NCBI GenBank assembly: GCA_026991005.1
Contig: JALXCH010000431.1
Location: 1-14,893, forward strand
Source: Calditrichia bacterium
GTDB taxonomy: Bacteria; Calditrichota; Calditrichia; RBG-13-44-9
Length of the DNA: 14,893 nt
Direction: 5' to 3'
The position numbers and the translations under genes are program-made. Position 1 is the first letter of the stretch. Every line of letters starts with the position of its first letter. This document shows positions 1-6,301 of the stretch, one piece after another. Below the pieces are notes generated by a model. It saw only the letters and a list, made by a program, of their open reading frames with translations. It had not been told where the DNA came from and searched no databases.

Positions 1-84
1 ATGTATGGCTTTAGAGATTTTGAATTTTTTACGCTTAAAATTTTGGATTTACATAACCATAATATTGATTTAAAAGGAACATGA
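1..84 (+). CDS. C-terminal end of ISL3-family transposase (partial, runs off the window start)
   Basis: Reading from base 1, frame 1 gives 27 codons then TGA (82-84). The peptide begins YGFRDFEFFTLKILDLHNHN (residues 2-21). Many ISL3-family DDE transposases end in this way: a YGFR-D-E-FF-LKI-LH pattern a few residues before the stop. The first codon is ATG by chance; in the family this position lies deep in the C-terminus, so the gene starts upstream of the window. The stop sits just inside a terminal inverted repeat (86-107), which is the normal spacing for an ISL3 right end. Whether the whole transposase is intact cannot be seen. Family assignment rests on a short motif plus the repeat, recognised from memory. 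Confidence 0.75.
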   Translation: MYGFRDFEFFTLKILDLHNHNIDLKGT

Positions 85-107
85 TGTACTCAAATTCCGG
101 AAGAGCC
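1..107 (+). mobile_element. Right end of an ISL3-like insertion sequence
   Basis: Read on the - strand, 107 back to 86 begins GGCTCTTCCGGAATTTG. ISL3-family elements characteristically have terminal repeats starting GGCTCTT. The transposase stop at 82-84 lies immediately inside. The element should therefore end at 107, and the next 8 bases (108-115, ACTTTTTC) would be the target duplication, since this family makes 8-bp duplications. The partner end lies outside the window, so the duplication cannot be confirmed. Confidence 0.72.
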
Positions 108-568
108 ACTTTTTCTTTATGAAAAGAAAAATTTTTTGCGCAACATATAACATATGGCATATTTCCGTGGATAACGAAATGTTGTGGTGGTAAGTGCAGA
201 ACATTCCGATTCAACATCCGAACCGCCAGAAACCGGATACGCATTTTTTACGAGTGCTGGGATTGCACATCTATTGGGTAGCGATATTACCTGTGTACGT
301 CAATTAACTGTTATCAAACTTTTGAAAAATTTTGCCGTACTGCGCGATCAAAGGTTCATCCCGTGTGAATAAGTGAATCGGGTACCATTTGAACTCCCGG
401 AGTCGAGATTCCCGATTGGCACCTGTATTATTTCTTCCTTGTTCCCATATTTTGCAGAGGACACGTCAGGCACAATTCAATTTCCTGCAATCGATTCTGT
501 AATTTTATTGGTGCAATATGCGAAAAATATTATTTTTGAATTCAAATTTTAAATGATGAGGAAGGCAA
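108..568. other. Spacer without a convincing gene; one nested inverted repeat
   Basis: No reading frame here has both a ribosome site and recognisable protein. A 62-codon frame at 184-372 and a GTG-started frame at 373-552 resemble nothing known. A nested inverted repeat lies at 376-417: outer arms AATCGGG (376-382) and CCCGATT (411-417), with ACTCC (393-397) and GGAGT (399-403) inside. It could be a transcript hairpin but has no following T-run. Just before arsC, TTGGTG (508-513) and TATTTT (531-536) are 17 bases apart and are a weak promoter candidate. Confidence 0.5.
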
Positions 569-991
569 ATGGCGCGCATACTTATTCTTTGTACCGGTAA
601 TTCCTGTCGCAGTCAAATGGCAGAGGGCTTTTTGAAATCGTTCGATCCCACCCTGGAGGTTTTCTCAGCAGGAACCGCTCCTTCGGAGCGAATCCATCCT
701 CTGGCTGTGCGGGTAATGCACGAAATAGGAATTGACATATCTACCGGGTATCCCAAGAATGTTGATAAGTTTCTGGATCAAGCGTTCGATTACGTCATCA
801 CCGTTTGCGATAATGCCCGGGAGAGTTGCCCCGTTTTTTCAGGAAAGGTCAAAGAACAACTGCACATTGGTTTCGAAGACCCCGCCGAAGCCACAGGAAC
901 CGAAGAGGAAGTGCTGGCGGTTTTTCGGCGTGTTCGGGATGAAATCCGGCGGGATTTCTACCGGTTTTACAAAGAGAAGCTGCAACCATGA
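569..991 (+). CDS. arsC: Arsenate reductase, thioredoxin-coupled (low-molecular-weight phosphatase fold)
   Basis: Reduces arsenate to arsenite in the cytoplasm with electrons from thioredoxin, so that arsenite can be exported. The 140-residue protein has the phosphatase loop CTGNSCR near its N-terminus: C8-X5-R14, with C13 inside. The redox pair is C80 and C87 in VCDNARESCP, and a DP motif (D105-P106) matches the catalytic aspartate. Three catalytic cysteines (8, 80, 87) define the thioredoxin-type ArsC rather than a plain tyrosine phosphatase. Length is normal for the family. The start is well set: GAGGAAGG (559-565) lies just upstream of the ATG. No arsR, arsB/acr3 or other arsenic gene is visible nearby; it stands alone between an ISL3 end and a dead transposase. 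A purely phosphatase role is the main alternative and is less likely given the cysteines. Confidence 0.9.
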   Translation: MARILILCTGNSCRSQMAEGFLKSFDPTLEVFSAGTAPSERIHPLAVRVMHEIGIDISTGYPKNVDKFLDQAFDYVITVCDNARESCPVFSGKVKEQLHIGFEDPAEATGTEEEVLAVFRRVRDEIRRDFYRFYKEKLQP

Positions 992-1272
992 ATCCAATAG
1001 AATTCTCACTGATATTCATTTAAAATTATATAAAATATAGCTATTTTTAAACCCGAGACTCACAGTTAGTTTTTCGTAATCTTTTTTTTTGCAATAATTA
1101 GCTTTAAGTAAAAATTGGTACATTGTCATTACAAACTCATAATTGTAGGCTTTTCGGTTCCTATGGCTTAAAAAATGGTTAGCGGTTCGGCATGGATTTT
1201 GGTCATCCCCCACCGTTTTCATCCTTTGCTTTTCCATTTTACAACCTTAACTCGTCGCAATCTCTCCATGGC

Positions 1273-1673
1273 TCATTGCATTGTCAATATTTTCAATTTT
1301 GAATCCGGATCATCAAGACGATTAAAGGTCAGAGCCTTAAGATGAGCTTCCAGGTCGAACTGAATGTTTCTTTTCAGTGCTTCACTGGCAATAATCCGGC
1401 TCATTTTCAGTTCTTTCCACAGTTGCATCAGAACCCAGATCTGGCCAAAATCTTTGACGCCATCGATATCTCCTTCCAGGCTTTCCAGCGTCAGTCCCTT
1501 GAGAATCAACAGGTTGTTAAGGAATTTTTCCACATCTTTTTCCAGGAATTTATCCCCAGATGCAGGAAGATGTAGTGTCGTACCTTACCACCTTTGGTGC
1601 GATAGGATTAGGCGATTTGAACCGTTTTGTGCATTTTTTCGTTTCTTGTTGAGCCGCTAATTTTAATAAACAT
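1273..1673 (-). pseudogene. Broken N-terminal fragment of an IS1634-like transposase
   Basis: On the - strand, from an ATG at 1673, the reading runs MFIKISGSTRNEKMHK, then an in-frame TAA (1608-1610) where relatives carry Glu of a VESYR-type motif. It resumes with SYRTKGGKVRHYIFLHLG. A one-base loss around 1551-1560 then shifts the frame into DKFLEKDVEKFLNNLLILKG and on to an 86-codon frame ending at 1273. That frame holds LTFNRLDDPDSKLK, like the NRL-DP-SKL motif of IS1634/DDE transposases. The order of motifs matches the N-terminal ~130 residues of a family whose members usually exceed 500. The catalytic DDE part is missing, so this is a dead remnant with at least three lesions: nonsense, frameshift and C-terminal truncation. 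I see no continuation in 992-1272. Confidence 0.78.
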
Positions 1674-1996
1674 AACCTGATATCATAATTCTCAGATTCA
1701 ATGACAATGGGTATCTCATTTAGAGTATAGGCCGCCTCAATTTTTTAAAGATAGGCATCTTTGTTGCGGGTATTTTAATAAATACTGGAAATTCGGGCTA
1801 TTGGGGAAATAAATAATTGTCAAACTCGGTTTAAAAAATCTCCTCCTTCTCCTACAAAACTAACATACCTCATCTCCAAATAAATCCCTCATCTCACTTC
1901 ACAAAAATCATAAAAATGGCTGGAGTACCAGTAAAAACTTGAAAATAATAATTTGTTCTTTTAAATTGGAACGAACAAAAGCCGAAGGAGGAGACG
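1674..1996. other. AT-rich spacer with an 88-nt G-free stretch and a possible promoter
   Basis: No gene is visible. From 1830 to 1917 the + strand contains no G at all, being made of C/T-rich and A-rich runs. It is followed by a possible sigma-70 promoter for the next gene: TTGAAA (1939-1944), a 17-base spacer and TAAATT (1962-1967). The promoter is weak (4 of 6 at the -10) and is an inference. Confidence 0.45.
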
Positions 1997-3037
1997 ATGA
2001 GCAAAACGTTACCGCTGATGATCTTAAGTATTTTTGTACTGGCCTATGGGATTTTTGCCGCGGACACTCTGTACACCGAAACGTTTGCCAATGGGAGTCT
2101 TCAGAACACCTGGTATGCCGGTTTTAATACCAGTGGTGTGGCTCCCCTGATCGAACCGCACATGTGGAGCGGGAATCCCAGCGGCGATGGCTGGGTAGGA
2201 CGCCTGACCACCAACCGTCCGGATTCCGGGCAGGTGGGTGAAAATTTCTCCGGTACCGGCACCTACACCGATTTCTACTTGGAAGCGAAATTTTTCCTCC
2301 CCATCGATCCCACATTCATGGGAGTGGAATATTACGGACTGGAATTTCGCGTAGATTCCAGCGGATTAAGTTCCGGCTACCAGTTCCTGGCGAATTTCAA
2401 TTCCATGACGCCTCGCTTGCGTTTCCGGAAGCGTCCTTCGGATTCACCTGCCACACCGGTGGCAATAAAAGATTGGATGTCCAGCGAAATTCCCGGGGGC
2501 ATTCCCAGCACCAGTGGCTGGCACAAACTGGCCGTGAAAGCCGTGGGGAACAATTTCTGGTTCTACTTCGACGACCAGGAACTGCCCGGCTGCCCGTACA
2601 GCGACACCACCTCCAGTCCCCTATTTACCCAGGGATTCATCGGGGTGTACACCTTTTATCTGGATTTTATGGGGTACGATACTACCAACCTGATTGTGGA
2701 TGACATTTACGTCATCTCCACATCCAGTGCCATTGAAGATCCCACTCCCACAGTGAGCCAGGACTTCCAGCTCCACCAGAACTTCCCCAATCCCTTTAAT
2801 CCCAGCACGGTCATTGCCTTCGATATTCCCCGCAGCAGCCAGGTAACCATCGAGGTCTTCGATAACCTGGGACAAAAAGTCCGCCAGTTGGTGAACCGTT
2901 TCTACAACGCGGGGCATTTTCAGGTAACCTGGGACGGAAAAGATGATTCTGGCAATGATGTTCCCGCTGGCATCTACTATTACCGAATGACGGCTGGGAA
3001 ATTTCTCCAAACCCGGAAAATGCTTCTGGTGCGTTGA
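1997..3037 (+). CDS. Secreted lectin-fold protein with type IX (Por) sorting domain
   Basis: A 346-residue exported protein of unknown substrate. Residues 1-21 are a signal peptide (hydrophobic stretch LPLMILSIFVLAYGIFA, likely cut before ADT). Residues about 28-245 look like a concanavalin/laminin-G type beta-sandwich, as in the carbohydrate-binding domains of glycoside hydrolase neighbours: an ETF-NGSL opening, aromatic-rich strands, GWHKLAVKAVGNNFWFYFDD, and LIVDDIYV as last strand. Residues 256-346 are a type A sorting/FlgD-like Ig domain, starting DFQLHQNFPNPFNPSTVI and ending AGIYYYRMTAGKF...KMLLVR. Such domains direct export across the outer membrane by the type IX system and are then usually removed. 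AAGGAGGAG at 1985-1993 fixes the start. A terminator follows, so the gene is probably its own transcript. No catalytic motif is visible; a binding role for polysaccharide is a guess from the fold. Confidence 0.8.
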   Translation: MSKTLPLMILSIFVLAYGIFAADTLYTETFANGSLQNTWYAGFNTSGVAPLIEPHMWSGNPSGDGWVGRLTTNRPDSGQVGENFSGTGTYTDFYLEAKFFLPIDPTFMGVEYYGLEFRVDSSGLSSGYQFLANFNSMTPRLRFRKRPSDSPATPVAIKDWMSSEIPGGIPSTSGWHKLAVKAVGNNFWFYFDDQELPGCPYSDTTSSPLFTQGFIGVYTFYLDFMGYDTTNLIVDDIYVISTSSAIEDPTPTVSQDFQLHQNFPNPFNPSTVIAFDIPRSSQVTIEVFDNLGQKVRQLVNRFYNAGHFQVTWDGKDDSGNDVPAGIYYYRMTAGKFLQTRKMLLVR

Positions 3038-3051
3038 TTTCATCCCACGTT

Positions 3052-3085
3052 GCAGGACTTTCCCCTTTGCGGCGGAAAGTCCTGC
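3052..3085 (+). terminator. Rho-independent terminator after the lectin-fold gene
   Basis: A perfect 12-bp stem, GCAGGACTTTCC (3052-3063) and GGAAAGTCCTGC (3074-3085), with a 10-base loop, is followed by TTTCT. It lies 15 bases after the stop at 3037 and separates that gene from the receptor operon. Confidence 0.78.
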
Positions 3086-3565
3086 TTTCTCCATGACCAA
3101 TAATTCGCAATTTTAATCCGGAAGACACCCTTATCTGCGAATGAGAATGAATTCTAACAAATTGCCTCAAAACAAATCCGGTAAGATAAAACAAGGGCAA
3201 CTTTCTCCAACCACAATCTCTAAAAATGTTTTAGAAGCCAATACAGGAAATGATTCTTCTTGTTCCGGAAAAGATATTACCCAAATCACATTAAACTTAT
3301 TCTTCCAGAGCGAGGAGTCAACAATTCAGGCACCATAAAATTTACAGATTTGCCCGTATCAAAGAAAGTAAAGCGCACCCGGCAAATCGGGTCTATTCAA
3401 ATGGAAAGAATTCAAGAAACGACATCATCTGGTTCAAAACCAGTGCTCACAGCTTACCTGAACTTAAAAAAAGCAAATGCCACCGGGCCCTACCTAAACA
3501 GAGGTAAGCGCTCGGGTGAAAAAAACACCGAAACACCTGAACGTTTAAGACAGAGGACAATATCC
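3086..3565 (+). promoter_or_regulatory. Long leader of the receptor operon with possible alternative hairpins
   Basis: A 480-base stretch holds no convincing gene; reading the receptor frame upstream gives only low-complexity polar sequence from a TTG. It contains several inverted repeats. GATTTGCC (3347-3354) can pair with GGCAAATC (3381-3388), whose bases also form ACCCG/CGGGT (3377-3381/3388-3392). CTGGTT/AACCAG lies at 3429-3443. GCTTACCT (3452-3459) is perfectly complementary to AGGTAAGC (3502-3509), which can instead pair locally with TACCT (3491-3495). GGTG/CACC is at 3515-3529. Two pairs of mutually exclusive stems suggest a structured, possibly switching leader. It fits no riboswitch class that I recognise. 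No clear promoter is visible. Confidence 0.4.
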
Positions 3566-6259
3566 ATGAAGTTTTTCACGAAATCGGTATGTTCAGGTCT
3601 TCTCATCTTATTACTTTTCATCACCACTTCCCTTCTGGCGGGAACCACCGGAAAAATTCGGGGGCTGGTTCTGGACAGTGAGACCGGCGAGCCGCTTCCC
3701 GGGGTCAACATCCTGCTACTCGGCACCCATTTCGGGGCTTCCACAAACGAAAACGGGGAATTCATCATTCTGAATCTTCCCCCGGGATATTATGACGTGG
3801 AAGTCTCCATGCTGGGATATCAGAAAGTGGTCAAGAAGCAGGTGCAGGTTCGGGTGGACCTTACCACAATCCTCACCTTTCGCTTAAAACCCACTGCCAT
3901 TGAGGGAGAAGAAGTGGTGGTAACCGCAGAACGTCCCATGGTGCAAAAGGACATCACCTCTCGCCAGGCGTATGTGGATGCCAAAACCATTACCGAAATG
4001 CCGGTGAAGGATTTCAAAGATGTACTGGCGTTACAAGCCGGGGTGGTAAAAGATGCTTCGGGTCGGATTCACATCCGTGGAGGGCGAAGCGGCGACATCG
4101 CCTATCTAATAGACGGCGTGTATATGGACGATCCCCTGCGCGGTGGTTTTGGAAGCGAGGTACTGGAAAGCAACCAGAGCCGCCAGCAGATTGGTGCCAA
4201 CCTGGGACTTGCCATCGACGAAGAAGCCATCGACGAAATGGTGGTGATTAGCGGTACCTTCAACGCCGAGTACGGCAATGTGATGTCGGGAATCGTTAAC
4301 ATTGTGACCAAAGAGCCCTCGAAGCGATATACCGGCAAACTGGAATTTACCTCCGGTTATCTGAATCGCTCACCCTACCGCCGAAAAAATGCTATTGTAG
4401 AGGACAAAAATCCGGTGGTAAATGCCGATACGGGCGAACGCCTGATTTTCTCCCCACCCTCCCAGCCCTTTCAGGGATATCCTACCCTCGTCCCCTGGCC
4501 GGGGCAATTTCAGGGCTCTTTCAGCGGTCCCATCCCCGGGTTGCACAAACTGGCTTTCTTCCTCTCGGGTAAATATTCCAACTTGGATTCGCACCTTCCC
4601 CACGGATTCAATCTGGACCGCAGCTACTTTGCCAAGTTCACTTTCTTCGCTTCTCCGGCACTCAAAATTCATTTCACGGAAAATTTTAGTAAACGAATTT
4701 TCCAGGTGTACAACCATGCCTGGAAGTATCTTCCCCAAAACCACAGCATCAACAATCTGGATCAACGCCGCCACATCCTGAATGTGACCCACACCCTCTC
4801 CCCTCGCCTGTTTTACACTCTGAACCTTTCTCTGGCCGACCAGCGCAGCACCTACGGGGTGTGGGATTGGGAACACCACCGCTTCAAAGATCCCGATACC
4901 GAATACCGCAAGGGGGAACGGGACAACGAGCTGGAATTCTACATTCGGGGGAATGAAGAACTGTACCTGCACACACGTTCTAAAATCTATTCCATAAAAG
5001 GGGATTTAAACTACCAGTATGGCATTCATCACGAGTTTAAAACCGGATTCGAGGTGAAACAGAACGACCTTTATTCCTACAAACGGCTGGAGCCCTGGCC
5101 GGATGAAGGAGGAGCCAACCGCACCATCACCTTCGACAAAAAACCGCTGGAATGGGCAGCGTACATTCAGGATAAAATGGAGTACGATTACATCATCATC
5201 AACGCCGGTTTGCGGCTGGATTATGTGGATGTTAACGCCCGGAAGTGGGAACGCATCGACGACCCCACTTCGCCGCTGGTGGATACCCCACCGCGCTACC
5301 AGCTTAGTCCCCGCCTGGGGATGGCTTTTCCCATCACCGAAACCACCGTGTTTCACTTTTCATACGGACACTTTTTCCAGTTCCCCAACTATGCGGATAT
5401 TTTCACCAACCTGCTTTACCAGAATCCCGAGAACATGGCGGAAGAAGCATTCGTCATTGTGGGGAATCCCGGTGTGAAACCCCAGAAAACAGTGTCCTAC
5501 GAATCCGGGTTGAAAATTATGGTCGGTTCCAACAGCGCCCTGGAAATTACCGCTTACTACAAAGATCTGGAGAATTTGCTGGGAACCCACTACTACCGAA
5601 AAAAGCTCATCTACAAGTATTCCGTATTCACCAATATTGATTACGGCAGTGTGAAGGGCATCGACTTTTCCTGGCGCTACCGGAAGAACCCGTATTTAAA
5701 TATGGTGGTCAACTATACCTATTCCATTGCCACGGGGAACAGCTCCTTCCCCACCCAGCAAGCTTACAATGCTTACTATGGAATGGAAGAGGTGCACCGG
5801 GAGTACCCGCTGGATTTCGACCGACGGCATGTGATTAACGCCAGCGCCACGTTAACCTATCCTCGCCGCCAAACGGCGGGTTTCTGGGAGAAGGCGTTGC
5901 TCTCGGATTTGCATCTCAACTTCATCATCCAGTACGCTTCCGGTTTACCTTACACACCGCGGACGGACGACCCCACGCTTTTCATTGAACCCAATTCCGC
6001 CCGCCAACCCTGGACTGGAACAGTGGATGTGCGTCTGGAAAAACGCTGGTACCTGGGGGGTGCTCAATTGGGTGTATTCGCCGAAATCACCAATCTTTTC
6101 GACAAGCTGAACGCTCTGCGGGTGCAACCGTTTACCGGTCGCCTCTGGGATACGGGGAAATTACATTTACTGGCTTCGGGAACCGATTATGTGCACGACC
6201 CCAGCGATGCAGGTCCTCCGCGACTGATTCGAATGGGAGCACTGGTGTATTTTCGCTAA
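3566..6259 (+). CDS. TonB-dependent outer-membrane receptor with carboxypeptidase-regulatory-like N-terminus
   Basis: An 897-residue outer-membrane beta-barrel that imports, or gates, a ligand using TonB energy. Residues 1-25 are a signal peptide (MKFFTKSVCSGLLILLLF...LLA). Residues about 28-112 are a carboxypeptidase-D regulatory-like domain (GKIRGLVLDSETGEPLPGVN, NGEFIILNLPPGYYDVEV). A TonB-box-like EEVVVTAER sits near 115, then a plug domain to about 250 (IHIRGGRSGDIAYLIDGVYM; EYGNVMSGIVNIVTKE). The rest is barrel strands, with many aromatic-ended alternating segments, finishing MGALVYFR. The ATG at 3566 is chosen because AGAGGA (3552-3557) precedes it and the signal peptide starts there; the same frame runs open back to a TTG at 3260 with no signal or ribosome site. 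It lies 42 bases before a secreted protein gene and is probably co-transcribed with it and the PorV-like gene. The ligand is unknown; a SusC-type role is not supported, as no SusD follows. Confidence 0.88.
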   Translation: MKFFTKSVCSGLLILLLFITTSLLAGTTGKIRGLVLDSETGEPLPGVNILLLGTHFGASTNENGEFIILNLPPGYYDVEVSMLGYQKVVKKQVQVRVDLTTILTFRLKPTAIEGEEVVVTAERPMVQKDITSRQAYVDAKTITEMPVKDFKDVLALQAGVVKDASGRIHIRGGRSGDIAYLIDGVYMDDPLRGGFGSEVLESNQSRQQIGANLGLAIDEEAIDEMVVISGTFNAEYGNVMSGIVNIVTKEPSKRYTGKLEFTSGYLNRSPYRRKNAIVEDKNPVVNADTGERLIFSPPSQPFQGYPTLVPWPGQFQGSFSGPIPGLHKLAFFLSGKYSNLDSHLPHGFNLDRSYFAKFTFFASPALKIHFTENFSKRIFQVYNHAWKYLPQNHSINNLDQRRHILNVTHTLSPRLFYTLNLSLADQRSTYGVWDWEHHRFKDPDTEYRKGERDNELEFYIRGNEELYLHTRSKIYSIKGDLNYQYGIHHEFKTGFEVKQNDLYSYKRLEPWPDEGGANRTITFDKKPLEWAAYIQDKMEYDYIIINAGLRLDYVDVNARKWERIDDPTSPLVDTPPRYQLSPRLGMAFPITETTVFHFSYGHFFQFPNYADIFTNLLYQNPENMAEEAFVIVGNPGVKPQKTVSYESGLKIMVGSNSALEITAYYKDLENLLGTHYYRKKLIYKYSVFTNIDYGSVKGIDFSWRYRKNPYLNMVVNYTYSIATGNSSFPTQQAYNAYYGMEEVHREYPLDFDRRHVINASATLTYPRRQTAGFWEKALLSDLHLNFIIQYASGLPYTPRTDDPTLFIEPNSARQPWTGTVDVRLEKRWYLGGAQLGVFAEITNLFDKLNALRVQPFTGRLWDTGKLHLLASGTDYVHDPSDAGPPRLIRMGALVYFR

Positions 6260-6301
6260 ACGAAAAAGAATGTGCAATGTTTAAATGAGGTAAGGACATT
6301 C

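Noticed and set aside
184..372. 62-codon frame on + before arsC
   Set aside because: No ribosome site, no recognisable motif and a composition like the AT-rich spacer; probably chance.
376..420. tRNA-like T-arm text (GGAGTCGAGATTCC)
   Set aside because: No acceptor stem, anticodon arm or full-length cloverleaf can be built around it.
1016..1237. 73-codon frame on the - strand after arsC
   Set aside because: Low-complexity, Lys/Tyr/Asn-rich translation of AT-rich DNA without a ribosome site; it does not continue the transposase remnant.
2621..3100. 159-codon - frame opposite the lectin-fold gene
   Set aside because: Shadow of a + gene with signal peptide, good ribosome site and sorting domain; the frame also crosses the terminator stem.
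3440..3530. Possible c-di-GMP-I or cobalamin riboswitch in the receptor leader
   Set aside because: A GCAAATGCCACCGGGCC stretch recalls part of c-di-GMP-I, but the GNRA hairpin and GCAAAGC core are missing; no B12 box is present. Kept only as an unclassified structured leader.
3260..3565. N-terminal extension of the TonB receptor back to a TTG
   Set aside because: No ribosome site, polar low-complexity sequence, and it would bury the signal peptide; the ATG at 3566 has AGAGGA and starts the signal peptide.
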